A DNA stretch of 64,000 bases from an uncultured Bacteroidales bacterium (GCA_900318085.1 ONJF01000001.1:1-64000); one strand, 5' to 3'. Numbered from the stretch's first letter, positions 18,188 to 26,290 are shown. Notes: generated by a model from the letters alone, not told the origin. Numbers and translations are program-made.

Positions 18188-18195
18188 TAATTTTG
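18188..18195 (+). promoter_or_regulatory. -7 box for the HAD gene
   Basis: TAATTTTG is 11 bp upstream of the ATG at 18207. Confidence 0.5.
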
Positions 18196-18206
18196 AAAAG
18201 TTGTTC

Positions 18207-18806
18207 ATGATAAAAAACCTAATCTTCGACTACGGCGGTGTGCTCCTCGACTGGAACCCGCATTACCTCTATGATCCTTATTTCGGCGATGTGGACAAGG
18301 CCGAATGGTTCCTCACCCACATCTGCACCTACGAGTGGAATGCCCAGCACGACAACGGTAAACCCATTGCGGAAGGCGTTACGGAACTCATCGCCGAGCA
18401 CCCCGAATGGAAGAAGGAAATCGAGCTGTATTACGGTGAGTTCATGAAGATGATGGGCGGACAGATTCCTGGCATGGAGGAATATGTCAAGGAATTGAAA
18501 TCCAAAGGTTTCTGTGTGTTTGGCTTGTCCAACTGGTCGGAAGAAACCTTCTCTTTAGTGCGGCCGGTCTATCCTGTCCTCAATCTCATGGAGGACATGG
18601 TGATCTCGGGCATCGAGCGGGTGATGAAGCCCGACCCGAGGATTTTCCAACTGGCCTTGCTACGCTTCGGCATCAAGGCAGAGGAGACGATGTTTATTGA
18701 TGACAACCCGAATAATGTGGCGGCGGCGAATGCTTTGGGCATCACGGGGATATTGTTTGAGGGGAAAGAGAAACTGGAGGAAGTGCTAAATAAACTGTTG
18801 TGCTAA
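18207..18806 (+). CDS. HAD-family hydrolase (phosphatase, YihX-like)
   Basis: This 199-residue haloacid dehalogenase superfamily protein has motif I IFDYGGVLLDW with the nucleophile Asp8, motif II as FGLSNWS (about 107-113), a Lys in VMKPDPRIF (about 140), and motif IV MFIDDNPNNVAAANALG (about 160). A helical cap lies between motifs I and II, as in YihX-type phosphatases of small phosphorylated metabolites. Motif I has DYG rather than DxD, which is common in this subgroup. The ATG at 18207 is preferred over a TTG two codons upstream. The substrate is unknown. Confidence 0.85.
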   Translation: MIKNLIFDYGGVLLDWNPHYLYDPYFGDVDKAEWFLTHICTYEWNAQHDNGKPIAEGVTELIAEHPEWKKEIELYYGEFMKMMGGQIPGMEEYVKELKSKGFCVFGLSNWSEETFSLVRPVYPVLNLMEDMVISGIERVMKPDPRIFQLALLRFGIKAEETMFIDDNPNNVAAANALGITGILFEGKEKLEEVLNKLLC

Positions 18807-18835
18807 TAAATACTTGGTTCATATTTTATTATGGG

Positions 18836-18887
18836 TTTTTGCAACTTTTTTCCACTGTTTCAACACCATTTTTGCAACTTTTTTCCA
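18836..18887. repeat. 19-bp direct repeat pair
   Basis: TTTTTGCAACTTTTTTCCA occurs at 18836-18854 and again at 18869-18887, start to start 33 bp. It lies in an AT-rich gap just before the orphan lipoprotein. Confidence 0.8.
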
Positions 18888-18929
18888 AAAACAAGGATTC
18901 TATATTGTCGTTTTTTAGGAATAAATGTG

Positions 18930-18937
18930 TATTTTTG
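18930..18937 (+). promoter_or_regulatory. -7 box for the orphan lipoprotein
   Basis: TATTTTTG is 49 bp upstream of the ATG at 18987. Confidence 0.5.
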
Positions 18938-18986
18938 CTGAAAAAAATCAAAACACTTATAAATCAAACAGATTACATAATCACCT

Positions 18987-19532
18987 ATGAAAAATAGCAT
19001 TTATGTCTTTTTATGCTTTGTGATGTTTTTTCCATTTTATGGGTGTAAGAATTCATGGAGTGATTTAGTGGATGAAGTTTTGAACTCAAAAGAAATAGAA
19101 CAAGGGTATGGGAAACCACGAACAACATTTTATACATGTTTGTTTTCTGATAGAGATCCTCGGATTCCAATAGTTAATCCCGTAGAAATGTATAAAGATG
19201 AAGAATTGGGTTGGACTTTGCGAACAATAGAATTAAATGGAGATGATGCTTGTGGAGATTATCATCAAATTGACCTAATGTTTGGAGATAGTTTGAATTT
19301 ATATTTCCATAAGAAAGAAATATCGTATTCCGTAAATGGTATGAGTTTTAATGATTCTGAACAATGGTTTTTAGTACAACTTCTTGAAAAGAAACTTGTT
19401 GTTTTTTCGGAAAAAGAATTTTTTTTGCAAAAAGTTGGAAACGAAGTATTTGAAAAAATGATACCTCCTGATATGTATTATGAAAGGTTTTGTGAAGATG
19501 CAAATTTATTGCCTTGGATTCCAGATAAGTAA
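18987..19532 (+). CDS. Orphan lipoprotein of unknown function, AT-rich
   Basis: This 181-residue protein has a signal peptide ending FFPFYGC; Cys20 is a likely lipobox cysteine. The mature part is polar, with many Asp, Glu and aromatic residues, and I recognise no domain. Its base composition is clearly more AT-rich than the genes on either side, with many AAA, TTT, GAA and ATT codons. This suggests recent acquisition or relaxed selection. It ends 18 bp before nnr and could be co-transcribed with it. Confidence 0.65.
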   Translation: MKNSIYVFLCFVMFFPFYGCKNSWSDLVDEVLNSKEIEQGYGKPRTTFYTCLFSDRDPRIPIVNPVEMYKDEELGWTLRTIELNGDDACGDYHQIDLMFGDSLNLYFHKKEISYSVNGMSFNDSEQWFLVQLLEKKLVVFSEKEFFLQKVGNEVFEKMIPPDMYYERFCEDANLLPWIPDK

Positions 19533-19550
19533 TATGTAAAAAGAACGGTT

Positions 19551-21059
19551 ATGAAAATCCTCTCAGTCAATCAAATCCGCGAAGCGGACAAATACACGAT
19601 AGAGAACGAACCCATCGAGTCCGTCGACCTGATGGAACGGGCGGCCACGAAAGTCTTCGAATGGCTCTATCGTCGTGCGCCGCGCGACAAGACCATCAAG
19701 ATCTTCTGCGGCATGGGCAACAATGGCGGCGACGGCCTCGTGGTGGCCCGACTGCTCAATGAGCAAGAGATTGTCCCGCAGGTGTTTATGGTGCGCTACT
19801 CGGATAAGATGAGCCACGACTGCGAGGTGAACTACTACCGCCTCGTGAACGAAACCAAGGTGCCGATGTTCGACATCCTCACCGAGGACGACTTCCCGAA
19901 AGTCGATGCCAACGATGTGGTGGTCGACGCCATCTTTGGCTCGGGCCTCAACCGTCCGCCGCAGGGCATGGCCGCCGACCTGATTGCCTACCTCAACCAA
20001 AGCAAGGCCATCCGTGTGGCCATCGACATCCCTTCGGGACTCTTCGCCGACGAGCCCAGTGCCTTAGGCTTCATCTTCAAGGCCGACTACACGCTGACTT
20101 TCCAGAACCCCAAGTTGGCTTTCCTGCTGCCCGAAAACGACCCGTATGTGGGCCGCTTCGAGGTCTTGGACATCGGTCTGCACCCGCGCTATTTGGAAGA
20201 GGTGGAGACCAACAACCTGTTGACCGTCAAAGCGATGGTGAAACCGATACTGCACAACCGCACGAAATACTCTCATAAAGGCACATACGGTCACGCTTTG
20301 CTGATTGCTGGCTCCGAAGGCAAGACGGGCGCGGCTTTATTGGGCGCGAAAGCCTGTCTGCGCACGGGTGTGGGATTGTTGAGCGTACATCTGCCCAAGG
20401 TGGCCCAACTGCCTTTGCAGACCGCCATCCCCGAGGCGATGATTGATGGTGATGATTCCGAAACCTGCTTCTCATCGTTTGGACATCTGGATGCCTATAC
20501 CGCAGTGGGCGTAGGTCCAGGCTTGGGCAAGGCGGATGACACCGTCCGCGCCTTGAAACGACTTATTCAAGAAGTGCAAGTGCCGCTCGTCATGGATGCC
20601 GACGCCTTGAACATCCTCTCCGACAACCCCACTTGGCTGCCCTTCCTGCCTGCCAAAACGATACTGACTCCCCATCCCAAGGAGTTTGAACGCTTGGTGG
20701 GCAAGACATCGACCTCGTTCGAGCGCCTTGAGAAGCAAAGGGAATTAGCCATCAAACACGACCTCGTCGTCATTGTGAAAGGCGCACATACCTCGGTGGC
20801 GATGCCCAACGGCACCATCTTCTTCAACACCACGGGCAATCCTGGCATGGCCACGGCAGGCAGCGGCGACGTTTTGACGGGCATCATCCTATCGCTTTTG
20901 GCGCAGCGCTATTCGCCCGAGGAAGCCGCCGTGTTGGGTGTCTATCTCCACGGCCTCGCAGGCGACCTTGCTGCCGACGAGATAGGGCAGGAGGCTTTGA
21001 TTGCTTCTGACATTTCGGAGCATCTGGGGAAGGCATTCTTTTCGCTTCGCTCAAAGTAG
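19551..21059 (+). CDS. nnr: Bifunctional NAD(P)HX epimerase / ADP-dependent NAD(P)HX dehydratase
   Basis: This 502-residue protein is the usual bacterial fusion. The N-terminal YjeF epimerase domain (about 1-215) has FCGMGNNGGDGLVVARLL. The C-terminal ribokinase-like dehydratase domain (about 225-500) has LIAGSEGKTGAALLGAKA, VMDADAL, ILTPHPKEFERL and the nucleotide-site motif GNPGMATAGSGDVLTGI. Together they repair hydrated NADH and NADPH, a cytoplasmic housekeeping function. Both halves look complete. Confidence 0.95.
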   Translation: MKILSVNQIREADKYTIENEPIESVDLMERAATKVFEWLYRRAPRDKTIKIFCGMGNNGGDGLVVARLLNEQEIVPQVFMVRYSDKMSHDCEVNYYRLVNETKVPMFDILTEDDFPKVDANDVVVDAIFGSGLNRPPQGMAADLIAYLNQSKAIRVAIDIPSGLFADEPSALGFIFKADYTLTFQNPKLAFLLPENDPYVGRFEVLDIGLHPRYLEEVETNNLLTVKAMVKPILHNRTKYSHKGTYGHALLIAGSEGKTGAALLGAKACLRTGVGLLSVHLPKVAQLPLQTAIPEAMIDGDDSETCFSSFGHLDAYTAVGVGPGLGKADDTVRALKRLIQEVQVPLVMDADALNILSDNPTWLPFLPAKTILTPHPKEFERLVGKTSTSFERLEKQRELAIKHDLVVIVKGAHTSVAMPNGTIFFNTTGNPGMATAGSGDVLTGIILSLLAQRYSPEEAAVLGVYLHGLAGDLAADEIGQEALIASDISEHLGKAFFSLRSK

Positions 21060-21065
21060 TTTTTT

Positions 21066-21203
21066 CACGCAGAATCCGCAGAATCCGCAGAACCTGCCGG
21101 ACGCAAACTTGGCGTCGCTTTGCGCTTCATATAGTTCTGCGGATTCTGCGTGCGTAATTACACGCCGCATCGCGATTCATAATAGTTCTGCGAATTCTGC
21201 GTG
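21066..21203. repeat. 9-bp word array (CGCAGAATC) with complementary copies
   Basis: CGCAGAATC units lie at 21068-21093 in a 9-bp register. Reverse-complement copies with GTTCTGCGGATTCTGCGTG are at 21134-21152 and, with one change, 21185-21203. It fills the gap between nnr and the MATE gene. Confidence 0.85.
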
Positions 21204-21214
21204 AGATAAATTCC

Positions 21215-21222
21215 TATCTTTG
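21215..21222 (+). promoter_or_regulatory. -7 box almost on top of the MATE start codon
   Basis: TATCTTTG ends only 4 bp before the ATG at 21227, so the transcript start would be at or next to the start codon, suggesting a leaderless mRNA. Confidence 0.6.
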
Positions 21223-21226
21223 CCGC

Positions 21227-22555
21227 ATGATTAAAACCACCGTTTCGAACCGCGAGATCTGGCGCATCGCTTACCCCATCATGTTGGGCAACCTTGCGCA
21301 GACCATCATCACCTTCACCGACACCGCTTTCTTGGGTCACCTCGGCACCATCGAGCTGAGTGCCTCCATGATGGCAGGCTTGTATTATTTCGTCTTCACC
21401 ACCTTGGCGATGGGCTTTGCCGTAGGCATACAGATCTTCATCGCGCGACGTTATGGCGAGGGCAACTTCAGCAAGATTGGCGTGGTGTTTCAGCATGGGG
21501 CAGTGTTTGTGCTCGGTTTGGGCATCTTGCTGTTCAGTATCCTATTCTTCTTCAGCCATAGGCTGTTGCATGTCATCATTGAGTCGGAAAACATTTATGC
21601 GGCGGCTAACGAATATTTGAAATTCAGGCAGTTCGGCATTATGTTCGTGGTGTTCAACTTCCTGTTCCGCTCCTTCTATGTCGGCATCAGCAGCACCCAG
21701 GTCATCACCTTTTCGACCATCATCATGGCCGTGGTCAACATCTTCTTTGACTGGGCCTTGATCTTCGGCCACGTGGGTCTGCCCGAGATGGGCATCGGTG
21801 GCGCGGCTTTGGCTTCGTTGTTGGCCGAAATCACGGCGTTTTTCTTCTTCTGGATTTACACCTACATCAAGATACCGCATGAGGAATACGGCATGTTCCG
21901 TTGGCACAAGTGGCAGCCTGCCTTGATGGGCGACATCCTCAAGGTAGCCTTCCCGAGTATGATCCAGCGCCTGTTCTCGTTCGGTGCCTGGTTCATCTTC
22001 TTCGTCATGATCGAGAAGATGGGAGAGACTGCCATCGGCGTCTCGTCGGTGGTCCGAAGCACTTATATGATCCTCATCATCCCGGGCATTGCCTTTGCCT
22101 CGACTGCCAACACTCTGACGAGCCGCATCATCGGTGAAGGCAAGAGTAACGAGGTGATGCCGAGCGTATGGAAAGTGGTGAAAAACAGTTTTTTATGCTC
22201 ATTGGTATTGGTCATCATTGTTGCGATTATCCCGCATCTCGTCCTTCAGATTTACACGGACGATGTCGCTTTGGCACAGGCGGCCATCCCTTCGGTGTAT
22301 GTGATCTGTGTAGCCACTTTGTTGGGCGCTTTCTCCATGACCTTTTTCGAGGCTGTCTCGGGCACAGGCAACACCACGGCGGCCATGGCCTTGGAGTTTG
22401 GCATCCTCATCATCTACATCATCTATGTTTTCCTGATGTCGAAGACCTCCACCATCGCCGGCGTGTGGACCGCCGAGTGGGTCTACAACATCTCCATTGG
22501 CTTGATTTCGCTGGTCTATATTTGGAAGGCGGACTGGGGGAGGAAGCGGATTTGA
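21227..22555 (+). CDS. MATE-family multidrug/toxic compound exporter
   Basis: This 442-residue protein has about 12 transmembrane segments in two MatE repeats. Characteristic segments are IAYPIMLGNLAQTIITFTDTAFLGHLG (about 15-40) and AFPSMIQRLFSFGAWFIFF in the second half. The family exports cationic compounds by Na+ or H+ antiport across the inner membrane. The start is fixed by the -7 box ending at 21222. It is bordered on both sides by intergenic repeats. Confidence 0.93.
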   Translation: MIKTTVSNREIWRIAYPIMLGNLAQTIITFTDTAFLGHLGTIELSASMMAGLYYFVFTTLAMGFAVGIQIFIARRYGEGNFSKIGVVFQHGAVFVLGLGILLFSILFFFSHRLLHVIIESENIYAAANEYLKFRQFGIMFVVFNFLFRSFYVGISSTQVITFSTIIMAVVNIFFDWALIFGHVGLPEMGIGGAALASLLAEITAFFFFWIYTYIKIPHEEYGMFRWHKWQPALMGDILKVAFPSMIQRLFSFGAWFIFFVMIEKMGETAIGVSSVVRSTYMILIIPGIAFASTANTLTSRIIGEGKSNEVMPSVWKVVKNSFLCSLVLVIIVAIIPHLVLQIYTDDVALAQAAIPSVYVICVATLLGAFSMTFFEAVSGTGNTTAAMALEFGILIIYIIYVFLMSKTSTIAGVWTAEWVYNISIGLISLVYIWKADWGRKRI

Positions 22556-22565
22556 GGTTGGTTCA

Positions 22566-22657
22566 CGGAGGTTACCTCCGATGTGGTTAGGATGCGCTGA
22601 CGCTTTTGGTAGACGGAGGTTGAAACCTCCGATGTGGTAGGACCGTCCCTTCGGGAC
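22566..22657. repeat. REP-like palindrome cluster A
   Basis: Three palindromes in the MATE-cobB gap: CGGAGGTTACCTCCG (22566-22580), CGGAGGTTGAAACCTCCG (22614-22631) and GTCCCTTCGGGAC (22645-22657). The first two are each followed by GATGTGGT. Related palindromes surround the transposase at 24692-25153. Confidence 0.85.
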
Positions 22658-22698
22658 TTTGCTTAATGTGAAAGAGTACGATTTTATGCATATTTATG

Positions 22699-22706
22699 TA
22701 TCTTTG
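22699..22706 (+). promoter_or_regulatory. -7 box for cobB
   Basis: TATCTTTG is 29 bp upstream of the ATG at 22736. Confidence 0.6.
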
Positions 22707-22735
22707 CAAAATCTAATCAGACCTGATTTTCTATT

Positions 22736-23443
22736 ATGCGACAAAAACTAGTAGTCTTCACGGGTGCCGGTATCAGTGCTGAAAGCGGAATTCCTACATT
22801 TCGTGATGCCAATGGTATGTGGGGAAAATACGATGCCATGAAGTTGGCCAGCGTAGAGGGTTTTGAGGAAGACCCACAGGCGGTGCTCGATTTCTACAAT
22901 GCCCGTCGGAAAAACCTGTTGGAAGTGGAGCCGAACCATGCACATCGTGTTTTGGCGGATTTGGAAAAACAATACGATGTGACTATCATCACCCAGAATG
23001 TGGATAATCTTCACGAAAGGGCTGGCAGTAGCAAGGTGCTGCATTTTCACGGTGAGTTGAGCAAGGTGACCTCATCGCGCAATCGCCTCGACCCCAATTG
23101 CATCAAGGAATATCCGCTTGATGTCCCCATTCGATTAGGTGACAAAGCCGCCGATGGTTCGCAACTGCGGCCTTATATCGTATGGTTCGGCGAGTATGTC
23201 GACGGTATGGAATTGGCAGAGTATTGGGTTCAACAAGCCGACATCTTCGTTGTCATCGGCTCTTCGTTGGTGGTATATCCGGCGGCTGGATTGGTCGAGT
23301 ATGCCCCAAGTGAGATTCCCAAGTTCCTGATTGACCCGAAAGATTTGAAAGGAGGCCTACCGGCTGGATTCCAGCATATTAAGGCGAAGGCGGTGGAAGG
23401 GGTGGATGAGTTGGTGAGGAGGTTGGAAGAATTGGGAAAATAG
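22736..23443 (+). CDS. cobB: Sir2-family NAD-dependent protein deacylase (CobB-like)
   Basis: This 235-residue sirtuin has the NAD-binding GAGISAESGIPTFRD (residues 9-23), the NAD/catalytic TQNVDNLHERAG and the active His in LHFHGEL (about 104). The C-terminal GSSLVVYPAAGLV completes the Rossmann fold. The Zn-binding CxxC pairs of classical CobB are absent: the small domain has one lone Cys (PNCIKEYP). Bacteroidetes CobB-like proteins often lack them, as far as I recall. It removes acyl groups from Lys side chains in the cytoplasm. The next gene starts 30 bp later and may be in the same transcript. Confidence 0.88.
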   Translation: MRQKLVVFTGAGISAESGIPTFRDANGMWGKYDAMKLASVEGFEEDPQAVLDFYNARRKNLLEVEPNHAHRVLADLEKQYDVTIITQNVDNLHERAGSSKVLHFHGELSKVTSSRNRLDPNCIKEYPLDVPIRLGDKAADGSQLRPYIVWFGEYVDGMELAEYWVQQADIFVVIGSSLVVYPAAGLVEYAPSEIPKFLIDPKDLKGGLPAGFQHIKAKAVEGVDELVRRLEELGK

Positions 23444-23473
23444 TGAAGTTTTATCGCTATAAAAACTGATGAT

Positions 23474-24661
23474 ATGGAAACAACTCTAAAAATGCTAGAA
23501 TCTATCTCAAAACTTTACGAACAAGAGAAGAAAGTGGAAGAAAAGAAACGAGAAGAAGGTGAATTCTTTAATGTGTTCAATACAATTGGTTTGCGGACGG
23601 AAGAAGTGCGGCTGCACTCTGCTTTTATTGCTGAGTTGCTAAATCCTAAAGGTTCTCATGGATTGTCTCAACTTTTCCTTCAGGCTTTTTTGGAAGTGAT
23701 AGGTGTGCAGGACGATTATTTTGATTATCGTCGTTGCCCATGTGGTATTATTACTGAACGTTGGATTGGCCCTAAGACTGAAATAAAGGGCGGACAGATA
23801 GATATCATTATCGAAGATGGTAAACACGCCATCATTATCGAGAATAAAATCTATGCTGGCGACCAGACAAACCAAATGCTTAGGTACAACAATTATGGCA
23901 GGAAGAAGTTTCCTGATGGGTATAAACTCGTGTATCTAACCCTTGATGGACATGAGCCAGATAAATGTTCGTTAGGAAATGCTAAATTTGACTATGACAC
24001 TATCTCTTATGAGAATGAAATTAGTAAATGGCTCGAAAAATGCTATACCATTTCGGAAGGAAAGCCTTTGGTTCAATCCGTAATAAAGCAATATCATGAA
24101 CTTGTCAAACAAATCACCAATACAGATATGGATACGAAGTATAAAGAAGAACTTTTGTCTATAATGCTTTCTCCTGAAAATACCATTGCTGTAAGTGAAG
24201 TGTTGAAACTTCAAAATGAATGGATAGGAAGATTATTCGATAAGTATATTTGGGAGCCCTTAGAAGATTATGCTAAACAAATGAATATGAAATTTGGAAA
24301 ACAATGTGAATATGGAGAAGGAGGAGCTTGGATTTATCGAGAGGAATGGAAGTTTTATGGAGTATTTATTTGGACTGATAGAAAAAACGATTGGTATAAT
24401 ATGTATGTGGGCGTAAGTTGGTATGAGACCCCCAAAAAAGGAAGTACTATAAAAACAACAGATTATCAAAAGTTAAATTGCCTTTCGGAGAGCCCATGTC
24501 ATGGTTGGCCTTATGGATTCGAATATCTTCAAAACACGATTCGTAATTGGGATTATAATATAACAGAGGAAATAATTCAAGGGAAAGTATTTGATTACAT
24601 CAAGAAAAAGTTCGAGGAAATGATTTCTGAGATTGACGAGTTGCAATTAAGGATGCCATAG
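23474..24661 (+). CDS. PD-(D/E)XK nuclease superfamily protein (PDDEXK_4-like)
   Basis: This 395-residue protein has a coiled-coil-like charged N-terminus (about 10-30). The nuclease core has Asp110 in GGQIDIIIEDG and the Glu123-x-Lys125 pair in AIIIENKIYAGDQ, the classical D...ExK motif. Glu in RTEEVRLHSAFIAELLNP (about 43-57) is typical of the PDDEXK_4 group. The C-terminal third (KKYIW-rich, many aromatics) has no recognised domain. The gene is more AT-rich than its neighbours, especially after 24100, and lies between cobB and REP repeats, consistent with horizontal transfer. The role is unknown; DNA processing or defence is possible. Confidence 0.8.
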   Translation: METTLKMLESISKLYEQEKKVEEKKREEGEFFNVFNTIGLRTEEVRLHSAFIAELLNPKGSHGLSQLFLQAFLEVIGVQDDYFDYRRCPCGIITERWIGPKTEIKGGQIDIIIEDGKHAIIIENKIYAGDQTNQMLRYNNYGRKKFPDGYKLVYLTLDGHEPDKCSLGNAKFDYDTISYENEISKWLEKCYTISEGKPLVQSVIKQYHELVKQITNTDMDTKYKEELLSIMLSPENTIAVSEVLKLQNEWIGRLFDKYIWEPLEDYAKQMNMKFGKQCEYGEGGAWIYREEWKFYGVFIWTDRKNDWYNMYVGVSWYETPKKGSTIKTTDYQKLNCLSESPCHGWPYGFEYLQNTIRNWDYNITEEIIQGKVFDYIKKKFEEMISEIDELQLRMP

Positions 24662-24665
24662 TTCA

Positions 24666-24682
24666 GACGGTTTCAACCTCCG
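24666..24682. repeat. REP-like element B
   Basis: GACGGTTTCAACCTCCG lies just after the nuclease stop and just before the end of the transposase. It shares its sequence with elements at 25341 and 25410. Confidence 0.8.
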
Positions 24683-24691
24683 ATACCCGCC

Positions 24692-25153
24692 TCAATCCGT
24701 CTCAAACGCCCACCGTTCATCATACTCAATGCCTGCCTCATCAAGGAGCTGCTTGTATTCGTCTCTCCAGTCGGTGCGGTGGTGGTGCTCCGCTTGGGTG
24801 CGGATATATTGCGCAACTCGGTCTATACCTCTGTAATCCACCGAGAAGGCCCCATAGCCTGCCTGCCAGCAGAAGCCCTCGTAATACTGTTCGTCCAATG
24901 TCTTGATCCACTTGCTGCTGTAGGCCTTGATCCTCTTCACGAAGTCGGACAAGGAGATGGTCTTGGGCAACGAGGTGAGGATGTGGACATGGTTGCCGAT
25001 GCCACCGATTTCGACGGGTATGCCATCCATGTTGCGGATGACACCTCCGATGTATGCAAACACTTTTCCAAGATCCTCGTTGTGTATCTCCATGCTATGA
25101 TACTTGATGTGGAAGACGATATGGATGTCGTTTCTTGCGAGTGAGCTTCCCAT
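24692..25153 (-). CDS. IS200-like REP-associated tyrosine transposase (RAYT)
   Basis: This 153-residue Y1 transposase has the HUH motif as GNHVHIL (about residues 54-60) and the presumed catalytic Tyr in QAGYGAFSV (about 98). It starts MGSSLARNDIHIVFHIK, typical of IS200/REP transposases. The ATG at 25153 is chosen; a longer frame starting at 25240 would read through the REP repeat in the leader. The family binds stem-loop REP sequences and cuts next to them. Here the same kind of repeat flanks the gene on both sides, so it is probably the enzyme that mobilises or once mobilised these elements. Confidence 0.85.
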   Translation of the reverse strand: MGSSLARNDIHIVFHIKYHSMEIHNEDLGKVFAYIGGVIRNMDGIPVEIGGIGNHVHILTSLPKTISLSDFVKRIKAYSSKWIKTLDEQYYEGFCWQAGYGAFSVDYRGIDRVAQYIRTQAEHHHRTDWRDEYKQLLDEAGIEYDERWAFETD

Positions 25154-25176
25154 GATGGTTGAGTTTGTGTGGTCAA

Positions 25177-25219
25177 GGGGATTGAAATCCCCGTAGAAGT
25201 CGGGTCGTCCTTTCAGGAC
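25177..25219. repeat. REP-like palindromes in the transposase leader
   Basis: GGGGATTGAAATCCCC (25177-25192) and GTCCTTTCAGGAC (25207-25219) lie between the promoter and the start of the RAYT gene. They could fold in the mRNA and act in autoregulation; this is an inference. Confidence 0.75.
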
Positions 25220-25239
25220 TCTGCACTGACTCCAGAGCA

Positions 25240-25247
25240 CAAAAGTA
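25240..25247 (-). promoter_or_regulatory. -7 box for the RAYT gene
   Basis: TACTTTTG on the minus strand is 86 bp upstream of the ATG at 25153, so the leader would carry the two palindromes. Confidence 0.5.
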
Positions 25248-25314
25248 GGAAAACTCTATGAATTGTGTAGGTTGTTCTATAAAAGATTTCTCACTATTTC
25301 CAACGTAAAGCCAA

Positions 25315-25428
25315 GTCCTGAAAGGACGATAAGAAACCATCGGACGGTTTCAACCTCCGCAACTAAAGAAGGTCTCAAGTAGGCAGAAAAAAGGACGCCC
25401 CTATCATATCGGACGGTTTCAACCTCCG
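25315..25428. repeat. REP-like cluster C
   Basis: GTCCTGAAAGGAC (25315-25327), then CGGACGGTTTCAACCTCCG twice as exact 19-bp copies (25341-25359 and 25410-25428). They are 69 bp apart and in the same orientation as element B. The gap 25241-25441 holds nothing else recognisable. Confidence 0.85.
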
Positions 25429-25441
25429 CAAAAACGAAAGC

Positions 25442-26176
25442 TCATCTCAACCTCATCCAAACCACCAAAGGCCGATGGTCGGAGGCCTCAGGCTCGTCGA
25501 TGACCAGGGAGCCGATGGCTTCTGCGCAGCCGTTGAAGGCGGCGACGTAGTCGATGCACTCTATGGGCTCGTCGGCAGGGTAGGTGGCCTCATCGCCAGT
25601 AAGGACGGTGAAATGCTGTGTCATCACCTCGAGCAATTCCGAGTCAGGGGTGTCGTTCCAGTCGCCAACAAGAAGGAAAGGCTTCTGCCATTGTTGGGCT
25701 TCTTCCACGATGAGCGGGACCGATGCCAAGCGTTGCGCCTTGTCAAGGTCGAGATGGGTGCAGGCAATCACATAATCTTCCAATTCTGCTACTAAAAGCA
25801 CACGGGGCTCTTCGCCAGGCAAGGGAATGCGTTTGGTACTCACTGGCATTTCGCGAGAGAGGATGCCCACACCATACAAGCCGCCGTTGAATTCGATGGC
25901 AGCCCCAAAGACCGGATGGTAACCTGTACGGCTAGCCAACTCACCCAGTTGGTCACGATTTCCGCTTCGTCCTGTCATGCTGTCCAGCTCCTGAAGGGCA
26001 ACCACATCGGGCTGTTGTTGGACAATCACTGCGGCTGTTCGGTCGTAGTCTATCACCAAGTCCATGCCCGCGCAATGGCGCACGTTGTAGCTCATGATTT
26101 GTAGCTGCTGGTTTTGCCCAAGGGAGACCAAAGTCATGCCTAACAGCAATGCGATCAAAACGACGAACTTTCTCAT
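25442..26176 (-). CDS. Secreted endonuclease/exonuclease/phosphatase (EEP) family protein
   Basis: This 244-residue protein has a signal peptide (about 1-20, ending VSLGQ). The EEP fold residues are in order: Asn in MSYNVRHC (about 30), metal-binding Glu in VALQELDSM (about 63), catalytic Asp-Asn in LVGDWNDTPDSE (about 170), and the final DH pair in EASDHRPLVVW (about 232). Such secreted enzymes in Bacteroidetes hydrolyse phosphodiester or phosphomonoester bonds in nucleic acids, sphingolipids or inositol phosphates; the substrate is not determined. It has its own -7 box at 26200. Confidence 0.85.
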   Translation of the reverse strand: MRKFVVLIALLLGMTLVSLGQNQQLQIMSYNVRHCAGMDLVIDYDRTAAVIVQQQPDVVALQELDSMTGRSGNRDQLGELASRTGYHPVFGAAIEFNGGLYGVGILSREMPVSTKRIPLPGEEPRVLLVAELEDYVIACTHLDLDKAQRLASVPLIVEEAQQWQKPFLLVGDWNDTPDSELLEVMTQHFTVLTGDEATYPADEPIECIDYVAAFNGCAEAIGSLVIDEPEASDHRPLVVWMRLR

Positions 26177-26199
26177 ATCTGGATGAGGTTTTTCTGCGT

Positions 26200-26207
26200 C
26201 AAAGATA
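26200..26207 (-). promoter_or_regulatory. -7 box for the EEP gene
   Basis: TATCTTTG on the minus strand is 23 bp upstream of the start at 26176. Confidence 0.55.
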
Positions 26208-26290
26208 CAAAAAATTACAAAATAGCGGTATGTAACTCTGTTTTTGATGTATTTCTGACTATTTTCCTATTCGTTGTAAACCAATAACAT

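Noticed and set aside
18800-18997. A 65-residue frame (with two FLQLFS copies) between the HAD gene and the orphan lipoprotein.
   Set aside because: It is the translation of the 19-bp direct repeat and runs into the next gene; no promoter or family.
22736-23443. Considered as a SIR2-domain antiphage effector.
   Set aside because: Length and motifs fit a standard CobB-like deacylase; no fused or adjacent Argonaute, HerA or similar gene.
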